From contig NZ_AP026683.1 in the NCBI RefSeq assembly GCF_025997995.1, positions 1,922,501 to 1,986,500 on the forward strand: a DNA stretch of 64,000 nt. Direction: 5' to 3'. The DNA comes from Sediminibacterium sp. TEGAF015. Lineage in GTDB: Bacteria > Bacteroidota > Bacteroidia > Chitinophagales > Chitinophagaceae. Both the position numbers and the translations under genes were made by a program. The notes below the pieces were generated by a model, which was given only the letters and a program-made list of their open reading frames with translations, was not told the DNA's origin and did not search any database. Positions 10,447-17,641 of the stretch are shown one piece after another. The number at the start of each line of letters is the position of its first letter. The stretch's first letter is position 1.

Positions 10447-11328
10447 CTAATTACTCAAAGGTGTAACCACCATTTTTTTGTATGCCTGCTGAACCTGATA
10501 ACTTTTTGTTTCCAAAAAAGATGCAGGAAAAACATAGTCATCCAATGATTCCCATCCAATTACTTCGGCTGCAGTACCACAGAAAAAAGCAGCATCAGCA
10601 GATTTGATATCCTGCAGCGTATATGTCCCTTCTCTCACTTCAATGCCCAATTGAGTACAGATTTCTAAAACAGTAGCTCTTGTTATACCAGCCAGAATAT
10701 GTCCTGGCTTTGGTGTAAACAATACACCGTCTTTCTCAAAAAACATATTTGCTCCCGGGCCTTCAGCCAAATGATCGTTCATGTCCAATAAAAAGGCTTC
10801 ATCATAGCCTTTGTCTTTTGCCTCCTGACTTGCCAGAATCGAATTCACATAGTGACCAGCTGCTTTTGCATGAATTTTAAAGGCTTTGGGATTAGGACGC
10901 TGAAAAGAAGAAGTCATCATACGCAATAATTTGTCACCTAAAAAAGGTGCCATTTCCCAGGCTTCAATAAAAACATAGGATTCAGTATTACGTGCAAAAC
11001 TCATATTAGCAGGAGCATACACAACAGGTCGTATATAAGCATCGCCTAACTTATTTTGATTCAATACTTCATAAGTGGCTGCAATTAATTCTTTTGTGTC
11101 AAAAGAATAGGGAAGATTTATTGCTTCTGCAGAAACCTTTAAACGCTCAAAATGCTCAACTGCTTTAAAGATAGCAGTCGAGCCATCTGTTGTTTTATAG
11201 GAGCGAATCCCCTCAAAAACGGAATAGCCATAGTGAAGCGACTGACTATATAAGTCCATGGTTGCTTCAGAAGCTTTTACAAATTTTCCATTATGATAAA
11301 TAATGGTATTCGATTGATAATAATTCAT
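10447..11328 (-). CDS. ilvE: Branched-chain amino-acid aminotransferase
   Basis: IlvE transfers the amino group in the last step of leucine, isoleucine and valine synthesis. It is a PLP fold-type IV protein; SVFEGIRSY (near residue 36) and GITRATVLEI (near residue 210) are family motifs. I place the start at the ATG 11328 (MNYYQSNTIIY), giving 293 residues. The longer in-frame version starting at 11391 would be translated through the terminator hairpin at 11345-11373 and is rejected. This is the first gene behind the leader-peptide attenuator, so its expression should follow Ile/Val/Thr supply. Confidence 0.93.
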   Translation of the reverse strand: MNYYQSNTIIYHNGKFVKASEATMDLYSQSLHYGYSVFEGIRSYKTTDGSTAIFKAVEHFERLKVSAEAINLPYSFDTKELIAATYEVLNQNKLGDAYIRPVVYAPANMSFARNTESYVFIEAWEMAPFLGDKLLRMMTSSFQRPNPKAFKIHAKAAGHYVNSILASQEAKDKGYDEAFLLDMNDHLAEGPGANMFFEKDGVLFTPKPGHILAGITRATVLEICTQLGIEVREGTYTLQDIKSADAAFFCGTAAEVIGWESLDDYVFPASFLETKSYQVQQAYKKMVVTPLSN

Positions 11329-11344
11329 TACAATTGGTTTAAAC

Positions 11345-11373
11345 AAAAAAGCCCCGCTGATGAGGCGGGGCTT
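11345..11373 (-). terminator. Attenuator terminator of the ilvE-thrC unit
   Basis: On the minus strand the sequence forms a stem of AAGCCCCGC with GCGGGGCTT (forward 11365-11373 and 11349-11357), nine base pairs with a seven-base loop. It is followed by an unbroken run of Ts, a textbook intrinsic terminator. It lies between the stop of the leader peptide (11395) and the ilvE start (11328). A segment at the end of the leader peptide can pair with its 5' arm, which makes it a regulated attenuator rather than a simple end of the leu transcript. Confidence 0.9.
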
Positions 11374-11394
11374 GTATATTAAGTGATTCAATAC

Positions 11395-11502
11395 TTAGTT
11401 AAGTCCACCTCCTTGCAGAGCGGTAATAATAATAATCGCAATCGCAATCATGTTAATGACTGTGTTTGTTGAAGTGATTACTATATTTTTTTTATTCTGC
11501 AT
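11395..11502 (-). CDS. ilv-thr leader peptide (35 aa, Ile/Thr/Val-rich)
   Basis: The 35-codon reading frame begins with ATG at 11502 and ends with TAA at 11395. It contains nine Ile, four Thr, two Val and two Leu, including the run IAIAIIIIT at residues 19-27. These are exactly the products of the downstream genes ilvE to thrC. It ends with LQGGGLN, whose codons include GGAGGTGG. It is preceded by a good Bacteroidota promoter about 12-15 bases upstream of the likely start of transcription. The product has no expected function of its own; its translation is the sensor. A longer in-frame reading to 11592 has no support. Confidence 0.88.
   Translation of the reverse strand: MQNKKNIVITSTNTVINMIAIAIIIITALQGGGLN
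11401..11414 (-). promoter_or_regulatory. Antiterminator arm inside the leader peptide
   Basis: The minus-strand segment AAGGAGGTGGACTT contains GAGGTGG (11411-11405), which can pair over seven positions (one G-U) with CCGCCTC of the terminator 5' side (11368-11362). CTT then pairs with AAG after a small internal loop. It lies 5-7 codons past the Ile run. A ribosome stalled on Ile codons would leave it free to form the antiterminator, while a ribosome at the stop codon would mask it. It also resembles a perfect anti-SD match but has no start codon behind it. Confidence 0.75.
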
Positions 11503-11520
11503 GGAGCTATTCGATTCATT

Positions 11521-11551
11521 CGAAGGTAGGCGTATGCAGTAATAAAACAAA
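11521..11551 (-). promoter_or_regulatory. Promoter of the ilv-thr leader
   Basis: On the minus strand a -33 element TTTG (11551-11548) is followed after exactly 19 bases by TACCTTCG (11528-11521), one mismatch from the Bacteroidota -7 consensus TAnnTTTG. The leader-peptide ATG at 11502 follows 18 bases later. This gives the ilv-thr half of the block its own start of transcription, separate from leuA. Confidence 0.7.
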
Positions 11552-11572
11552 GAACTTTTAAAAAAAATATTT

Positions 11573-12685
11573 TTAAATAATGGTTGACGCATTCAAAGCT
11601 GCATTCTTACCCTGATGGGTTTCATGTTTTTTTCGAATAAAATCAGCCAATAAATCGCCAACAGCTTCTGTTCCGTAATTATTAATAGGATCAATATCTT
11701 TTGTAACAAAAGCATGCGTTAGCGTCCAATCAACGGCAGCCCTTACTGCAGTTGCTTCTTCCGCTAAACCAAAATGATCCAACATCATGGCAGCAGAAAG
11801 TACTGATCCAATGGGATTGGCAATGTCTTTACCAGCAGCCTGTGGATAAGAACCATGAATCGGTTCAAACATGGCAGCAGTTTTGCCTATAGAAGCAGAA
11901 GGAAGCAAACCGAGTGAACCACTCAGTACACTGGCTTCATCACTGATAATATCGCCAAACATATTTTCAGTAAGAATCACATCAAACTGTGCGGGATTTA
12001 CAATAATCTGCATAGCCGCATTGTCTACAAACATATAGTCCACGGTAACATCTGGAAACTGCATGGCCATAGCTTGCACAATACGACGCCATAAGCGGGA
12101 AGTCTCAAGCACATTGGCTTTATCAATCAGGGTCAATTTCTTCTTGCGTTGTTGTGCATACTGAAAAGCCATTTTAGCAACGCGTATAATTTCTAGTTCA
12201 TGATAAGCACATTCATCCGTAGCATAGGTCTTATCTTCTGTTACCATTCTTTTGCCAAAATAAATGCCGCCAGTAAGTTCTCGGAAAATGATACAATCAA
12301 CCCCTTCTAGCTGTTTGGCTTTTAGAGGAGACAAATGATGAAGGGAGCGATAAGTAGTAATGGGTCGAATATTAGCAAACAAGCCCAGTTCCTTGCGTAA
12401 CTGCAATAAGCCCTGCTCTGGTCTAACTTTGGCAGAGGGGTCGTTGTCAAATTTTGGATGGCCAATGGCACCAAATAAAATAGCATCACTTTCCTTGCAA
12501 ACCGCCAGGGCTTCATCTGGCAAAGCAGATCCTGTTGCATCAATGGATACAGCGCCCATCAATGCGTGCGTAAAACTAAACTGATGTCCAAACTCTTCTG
12601 CAATGGCATTAAGCACTTTGATAGACTGGGCGGTAACTTCAGGACCTATTCCATCTCCATTAATGACGGCTATTTTCTTTTCCAT
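11573..12685 (-). CDS. leuB: 3-isopropylmalate dehydrogenase
   Basis: LeuB oxidatively decarboxylates 3-isopropylmalate with NAD+ in leucine synthesis. The protein has about 370 residues. The start motif IAVINGDGIGPEV is the substrate/NAD loop of the family, and ENMFGDIISDEASVLSGSLG (near residue 237) is the metal-binding signature. The ATG at 12685 lies one base after the leuD stop. An ATG at 12715 inside leuD would add ten unlikely residues. It is the last gene of the leu half; the leader and attenuator of ilvE follow. Confidence 0.95.
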   Translation of the reverse strand: MEKKIAVINGDGIGPEVTAQSIKVLNAIAEEFGHQFSFTHALMGAVSIDATGSALPDEALAVCKESDAILFGAIGHPKFDNDPSAKVRPEQGLLQLRKELGLFANIRPITTYRSLHHLSPLKAKQLEGVDCIIFRELTGGIYFGKRMVTEDKTYATDECAYHELEIIRVAKMAFQYAQQRKKKLTLIDKANVLETSRLWRRIVQAMAMQFPDVTVDYMFVDNAAMQIIVNPAQFDVILTENMFGDIISDEASVLSGSLGLLPSASIGKTAAMFEPIHGSYPQAAGKDIANPIGSVLSAAMMLDHFGLAEEATAVRAAVDWTLTHAFVTKDIDPINNYGTEAVGDLLADFIRKKHETHQGKNAALNASTII

Positions 12686-12686
12686 A

Positions 12687-13271
12687 TTATCCTTTTGCTG
12701 TTTCAAATTGTTCAATCACTTCTTTTCTACTGATGAGAAAATCTATATCATCATATCCATTGAGTAAACAAGTTTTCTTGTAAGGATTCAATTCAAAAGA
12801 TTCTTTTTCTCCTGTTTTCTCAATAGTAATAGTTTGTGCTGCCACATCAATTTGCAAAGCTTCTGCAGGTTCAAGGGAAAAGATTTTCTGAAGAAATCCC
12901 TCAGATACAATAACAGGCAAAACGCCGTTGTTCAATGCATTGTTCTTAAAAATATCTGCAAAAAAACTAGATACAACCGCTTTGAACCCATAATCCAACA
13001 GTGCCCAGGCTGCATGTTCACGGGAAGATCCGCAACCAAAATTTTTGCCAGCTACCAAAATGGATCCACTGAACTTTGATTGATTCAAAACAAAATCTGC
13101 TTTCGGTTTTGTTTCATCATCATTTTCATAACGCCAGTCTCTAAAAAGATTTTTTCCAAATCCATCTCTTGTGGTGGCTTTAAGAAAACGGGCAGGAATA
13201 ATCTGATCAGTATCCACATTTTCAACTGGTAACGGAACAAATGGACTATGTATTTCTTTTAATGCTTGCAT
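12687..13271 (-). CDS. leuD: 3-isopropylmalate dehydratase, small subunit
   Basis: LeuD is the small subunit of isopropylmalate isomerase, which together with LeuC moves the hydroxyl group of isopropylmalate. It has 194 residues, the normal bacterial length. [15 protein letters not shown] near residue 17 and [14 protein letters not shown] near residue 79 are the swivelling-domain signatures that complete the active site. It lies between leuC (24-base gap) and leuB (one base). Confidence 0.95.
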   Translation of the reverse strand: MQALKEIHSPFVPLPVENVDTDQIIPARFLKATTRDGFGKNLFRDWRYENDDETKPKADFVLNQSKFSGSILVAGKNFGCGSSREHAAWALLDYGFKAVVSSFFADIFKNNALNNGVLPVIVSEGFLQKIFSLEPAEALQIDVAAQTITIEKTGEKESFELNPYKKTCLLNGYDDIDFLISRKEVIEQFETAKG

Positions 13272-13295
13272 TGCTATTCTAACTGTTTAGTGCAA

Positions 13296-14699
13296 TTATT
13301 TAATCAATTCTCTAACATCTGTTACCACACCGGTAATGGCGGCCGCGGCAGCCGTCAAAGGACTTGCCAATAAAGTTCTGGCGCCGGCACCCTGTCTTCC
13401 TTCAAAGTTTCTGTTGCTGGTGCTGATACAGTATTCACCAGCAGGTACTTTGTCTTCATTCATTCCCAAACAGGCACTACAGCCCGCCTGACGAATCTGG
13501 AAACCCGCTTCGGTAAAAATTTTATCTAGTCCTTCTGCATGCACCTGTTTGGCAACCTGCTGCGATCCGGGAACAATCATCACTTTAACAGAATCATGTT
13601 TTTTTCTTCCCTTCACCAGGTTCGCTACCAATCGGAGATCTTCAATTCTTGAATTGGTACAGCTACCAATAAATACATGTTGTATGGGCATACCCAACAA
13701 AGAAGCACCGCTTTGCAAATCCATATAGCGTAGCGCCTGCTCTATATTTTTCCTTTCGCCTTCACTTGCAATACTTTCCAACAGCGGTATTTGAGCCTTA
13801 ACCGGAATACCCAATCCAGGATTGGTTCCATAGGTAATCATCGGTTCAATTTCACTAGCATCAATATGTAATTCAGCATCAAAAACAGCATCTGAATCAG
13901 AATACAATTCCTTCCATTCAGAAAGCTTTTGCTCCCATGCATTCCCCTTTGGCGCATACACTCTTCCTTTAACATAATCGTAGGTAACTTGATCCGGTGC
14001 AATCATTCCACCTCTTGCTCCCATTTCAATACTCATATTGCAAATGGTCATCCTGGATTCCATGGAAAGTGAACGAATGGTACTTCCTGCGTACTCAACA
14101 AAATACCCCGTAGCACCACTAGCAGAAATTTTGGCAATGATGTAAAGAATAATATCCTTTGAAACCACACCGGGCTGCAAAGTCCCCTCAATATTGATGC
14201 GCATGGTTTTAGGTTTGGTCTGCAATACACATTGTGAAGCAAAAACCATTTCTACTTCACTGGTACCAATGCCAAAGGCAATTGTACCAAAAGCACCATG
14301 AGTGCTGGTATGACTATCTCCGCAAACAATCGTCATGCCTGGTTGTGTCATACCCAACTCTGGTCCAATTACGTGTACAATCCCCTGATAAGGATGACCT
14401 AATCCATATAATTCTACTCCATGTTTCTCGCAGTTTTCTATCAACTGATCTACCTGCATTTTGCTCAGCTGATCCTTGATAGGCAAGTGCTGGTTTAAAG
14501 TAGGCACATTGTGATCAGCCGTTGCAATGGTCTGCTTGGGTCTGAACAAAGAAAGACCTCGCTTCTCTATACCTTTAAATGCCTGTGGGCTGGTTACTTC
14601 ATGAATAAAATGTCTGTCAATATATAAAACAGATGGACCGTCTTCTATTTTCTCCACTACATGTGCATCCCAGATTTTATCAAATAATGTTTTACCCAT
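13296..14699 (-). CDS. leuC: 3-isopropylmalate dehydratase, large subunit
   Basis: LeuC is the aconitase-fold subunit that carries the [4Fe-4S] cluster. It has 467 residues, full length. The family motifs [12 protein letters not shown] (near 130), FIGSCTNSR (near 342) and [10 protein letters not shown] (near 405) supply the cluster cysteines and active-site residues. The gene starts 9 bases downstream of leuA, and leuD follows. Confidence 0.95.
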   Translation of the reverse strand: MGKTLFDKIWDAHVVEKIEDGPSVLYIDRHFIHEVTSPQAFKGIEKRGLSLFRPKQTIATADHNVPTLNQHLPIKDQLSKMQVDQLIENCEKHGVELYGLGHPYQGIVHVIGPELGMTQPGMTIVCGDSHTSTHGAFGTIAFGIGTSEVEMVFASQCVLQTKPKTMRINIEGTLQPGVVSKDIILYIIAKISASGATGYFVEYAGSTIRSLSMESRMTICNMSIEMGARGGMIAPDQVTYDYVKGRVYAPKGNAWEQKLSEWKELYSDSDAVFDAELHIDASEIEPMITYGTNPGLGIPVKAQIPLLESIASEGERKNIEQALRYMDLQSGASLLGMPIQHVFIGSCTNSRIEDLRLVANLVKGRKKHDSVKVMIVPGSQQVAKQVHAEGLDKIFTEAGFQIRQAGCSACLGMNEDKVPAGEYCISTSNRNFEGRQGAGARTLLASPLTAAAAAITGVVTDVRELIK

Positions 14700-14708
14700 A
14701 ATACTTCA

Positions 14709-15875
14709 TTAAGCAATTGCTCTCTGTTTTTTATATTGGTTAGCTAAAAGATTCAGATCAGATTCTTCTACTTCTTTCTTGCTATCAGCAATCAGTAAGA
14801 AATCCTCATAGAGTACATCTATATCATCTCTGTTAAAATCGTATCCCAGTTTCTGTAACCGGTGTGCAAGTGCACTTCGTCCGCTTCTGGCAGTTAAAAC
14901 AATTTTGCTTCCTTCTGCACCAACTAATTCCGGATTGATAATTTCATAGGTTTCTGCAGACTTCAGAAATCCATCCTGATGAATGCCAGAAGAGTGTGAA
15001 AATGCATTGGAACCTACAATCGCTTTGTTGGGTTGAACAGGCATGCGCATGACTTCAGAAACCTCCCTGCTCAAAGGATTTAGCAACTGCGTCTTAATAT
15101 TGGTATATAAATCCAATTGCTTGTGCTGTGCAATAATCATAACTACTTCTTCCAAAGAAGTATTTCCTGCTCGTTCACCCAATCCATTAATGGTACATTC
15201 AATTTGTCTGGCACCATTAATTGCACCACTGATAGAGTTGGCAGTAGCCAAACCCAGGTCATTATGACAATGACAGGAAATAATCGCTTTGTCTATATTC
15301 GAAACATTGTTTTTCAAGAAAGCAATTTTTTCGCCATACTGATGGGGCAAACAATATCCGGTAGTATCTGGAATATTTACTACAGTAGCACCTGCTGCAA
15401 TAACAGCTTCAACCACTCTTGCCAGGTATTCATTGTCTGTTCTGCCTGCATCTTCTGCATAAAACTCTACATCATCGGTAAAATTCCTTGCCCACTTTAC
15501 GCATTGAATAGCTCTTGCTAATATCTCTTCGCGGGTAGAATTGAATTTGGCTTTGATATGAAAATCAGAAGTACCAATACCGGTATGAATTCTGGGTCTT
15601 ACTGCATACTTCAGGGCCTGGGCAGCTACTTCTATATCTTTTTGAACTGCTCTTGTTAAACCGCATACGGTAGCATTCTTAATGGTTCTTGCAATCTGAG
15701 AGACAGACTCAAAGTCTCCCGGGCTGGATACAGGAAATCCAGCTTCAATAATGTCTACGCCCAACTCTTCCAATTGCACAGCCAACGACAGTTTTTCTTT
15801 TGTATTAAGTTTACAGCCAGGAACTTGTTCACCATCACGAAGGGTAGTATCAAAAATGTGAATCTTATCAGCCAT
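14709..15875 (-). CDS. leuA: 2-isopropylmalate synthase, short form
   Basis: LeuA condenses acetyl-CoA with 2-oxoisovalerate, the committed step of leucine synthesis. The metal/substrate motif [13 protein letters not shown] is at residues 8-20, and [12 protein letters not shown] near 200 supplies metal-binding histidines. With about 388 residues it ends soon after the linker region and lacks the roughly 120-residue C-terminal regulatory domain of the classical 510-520 residue enzyme. Leucine feedback through that domain is therefore not expected. The ATG at 15875 matches the family start; an in-frame extension to a TTG at 15941 runs through a hairpin and is rejected. First gene of the block. 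Confidence 0.93.
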   Translation of the reverse strand: MADKIHIFDTTLRDGEQVPGCKLNTKEKLSLAVQLEELGVDIIEAGFPVSSPGDFESVSQIARTIKNATVCGLTRAVQKDIEVAAQALKYAVRPRIHTGIGTSDFHIKAKFNSTREEILARAIQCVKWARNFTDDVEFYAEDAGRTDNEYLARVVEAVIAAGATVVNIPDTTGYCLPHQYGEKIAFLKNNVSNIDKAIISCHCHNDLGLATANSISGAINGARQIECTINGLGERAGNTSLEEVVMIIAQHKQLDLYTNIKTQLLNPLSREVSEVMRMPVQPNKAIVGSNAFSHSSGIHQDGFLKSAETYEIINPELVGAEGSKIVLTARSGRSALAHRLQKLGYDFNRDDIDVLYEDFLLIADSKKEVEESDLNLLANQYKKQRAIA

Positions 15876-16081
15876 TGTATTGGTTTTTATAGATAAAAAG
15901 ACAGGCGCGTATCCATTGCTATTGATTGCCTTAAATAACAACAGTACGGCCTGTCGTATTCGAATTTAGATTGCCTTATCTTTAGTCTTGAAACAAAATA
16001 GACGGGGTTTTACAATGCGCAACAGCAGTTAAAAACAATGAAACCCAATACAGTATTGAATTGTAGCTTAATATTTTTACG
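15876..16081. promoter_or_regulatory. Divergent promoter region with a terminator-like hairpin before leuA
   Basis: This 206-base gap separates leuA (minus) from the 519-residue protein gene (plus). For leuA a candidate promoter is TTG (16022-16020), 19 bases, TATTTTG (16000-15994). The implied leader of about 115 bases contains a stem of GACAGGC (15955-15949) with GCCTGTC (15906-15900), extended by four more pairs past one bulge. Its loop is about 33 bases, and TTTTT follows directly (15899-15895), 20 bases before the leuA ATG. I find no ATG-started leader peptide. The plus-strand gene has TATTTTTA at 16072-16079, just before its ATG. Confidence 0.45.
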
Positions 16082-17641
16082 ATGCCCAACCGGAATACAG
16101 ACCCGCTTCATCAATTGATTCACTCCCTGGAAAGGGCAGAGAAACGCAATTTTAAATTGTATATCACCCGGAATTCGGCATCAGGCAACTTAAAAGTCGT
16201 TCAGTTATTTGATGCGCTCGATAAAATGAGCCAATACGATGAAGCCCAACTACTAAAGAAAAACCCTGGATTCCAAAAGCAACAGCTATCCAACTTAAAA
16301 GCACATTTATACCAGGAAATACTAGCGAGCGTTCGTTTGTTACAACAAAATGAGAATATTGACCTTCAGTTAAATGAACAACTCGATTTTGCCAGAATTC
16401 TGTACAACAAGGGTTTAAATATTCAGAGTTTAAAAGTATTGGACAAAGTAAAAGAACTGGCCAAGGCGAATAATCAGGTTACCTATATTCAACAGGTATT
16501 GTTTCTGGAGAAAAAAATTGAATCGCTATATATTACAAGAAGCATGCAGGACAGGGCTGCAAAGCTTTGCAAAGAGTCGGATGAAACCAATTTACGACTA
16601 AGCAATATAAGCACCCTTTCTAATTTGTCTTTGATGTTATATGAATGGTATATCCGGCACGGACATGCACGAAACGAATCGGACAAAAAAGCCCTTGCTG
16701 TTTATTTTAATCACCCGCTTTTGCACGAAAATGAACAGGAGAAAGGATTCTATGAAAAATTGTATGCTTACCAATGTTATTGCTGGTATGCATTTATTAC
16801 ACAGGACTTTCTGATGTATTATCGCTACTGCATAAAGTGGACCGAACTTTTTAAGGCAGAGCCTAAAATGATGGAGATTGAAACAGCACACTATATCAAA
16901 GGCATGCACAATTTGCTGGGCGCACATTTTGATTTAAGAAATTACCGGAAATTCAATGAAGCGGTAAAAGAGCTAGAAGCATTCATGGAAATGCCCTTTG
17001 TACAAAACAATATCAACCATACGGTTCAATGCTTTACCTACTTGTATACGGCAAAACTGAACAAGCATTTCATGGAAGGCAGTTTTACTAGGGGATTACA
17101 ACTGATCCCAGAGATAGAAGCTAAACTGGAGGCATACGAAGACTATCTGGACCGGCACAGAACCCTCGTGTTCTATTATAAAATTGCGTCTTTGTATTTT
17201 GGCAGCGGAGATCCGGCCAAATGTATTGACTACTTAAATAAAATAATACACTTAAAAGTAGACTTAAGAATTGACTTACAGTGTTATGCCCGTTTACTTC
17301 ATCTGATTGCACATTACGAATTAGGAAACAACGACTACTTAAAATACCTACTTAAATCTGTTTACAGATTTATGGGCAAAATGCAGCACCTGAGCGCCGC
17401 TGAAGAAGCTATTTTTAAATTCTTAAAACAGAGTTTCCATAGTCTACCCAATCAAACAAAGCCCTTATTCGAAAAATTATTAGAGACACTCAAAAATATG
17501 GCAGAAGATAAAATGGAGACAAGGGCCTTTATGTACCTGGATGTTATTTCCTGGCTCGAAAGTAAAATTCAACGCAAACCCGTACAATCAATTATTCGAC
17601 AAAAGTTTCTTTCCGCCAAAAAACGACTTAGTGACGCATGA
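16082..17641 (+). CDS. Conserved hypothetical protein, 519 aa, helical
   Basis: I do not recognise a named family. The sequence is almost entirely helical in character, rich in Leu, Lys, Glu and Tyr, with no signal peptide or membrane segment, so it is probably cytoplasmic. It has a TPR-like look in the middle and C-terminal half (for example AKCIDYLNKIIHLK and YELGNNDYLKYLL), but no clean repeat can be drawn by eye. It is transcribed away from leuA from a very short leader. Its 3' end overlaps the convergent histidine kinase gene by 14 bases. Confidence 0.8.
   Translation: MPNRNTDPLHQLIHSLERAEKRNFKLYITRNSASGNLKVVQLFDALDKMSQYDEAQLLKKNPGFQKQQLSNLKAHLYQEILASVRLLQQNENIDLQLNEQLDFARILYNKGLNIQSLKVLDKVKELAKANNQVTYIQQVLFLEKKIESLYITRSMQDRAAKLCKESDETNLRLSNISTLSNLSLMLYEWYIRHGHARNESDKKALAVYFNHPLLHENEQEKGFYEKLYAYQCYCWYAFITQDFLMYYRYCIKWTELFKAEPKMMEIETAHYIKGMHNLLGAHFDLRNYRKFNEAVKELEAFMEMPFVQNNINHTVQCFTYLYTAKLNKHFMEGSFTRGLQLIPEIEAKLEAYEDYLDRHRTLVFYYKIASLYFGSGDPAKCIDYLNKIIHLKVDLRIDLQCYARLLHLIAHYELGNNDYLKYLLKSVYRFMGKMQHLSAAEEAIFKFLKQSFHSLPNQTKPLFEKLLETLKNMAEDKMETRAFMYLDVISWLESKIQRKPVQSIIRQKFLSAKKRLSDA

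Noticed and set aside
11329-11391. 21-residue N-terminal extension of IlvE
   Set aside because: It would be encoded by the attenuator terminator hairpin; the family start is at 11328.
11503-11592. N-terminal extension of the leader peptide to a 65-residue protein overlapping leuB
   Set aside because: The extension covers the promoter (11521-11551) and reaches into leuB. The Ile-rich part begins only after the ATG at 11502, so the short leader explains the sequence better.
16010-16048. Short Cys-rich frame (LGFIVFNCCCAL, TTG start) on the minus strand before leuA, as a possible leader peptide
   Set aside because: No ATG, content does not fit leucine control, and it lies upstream of the best leuA promoter candidate.
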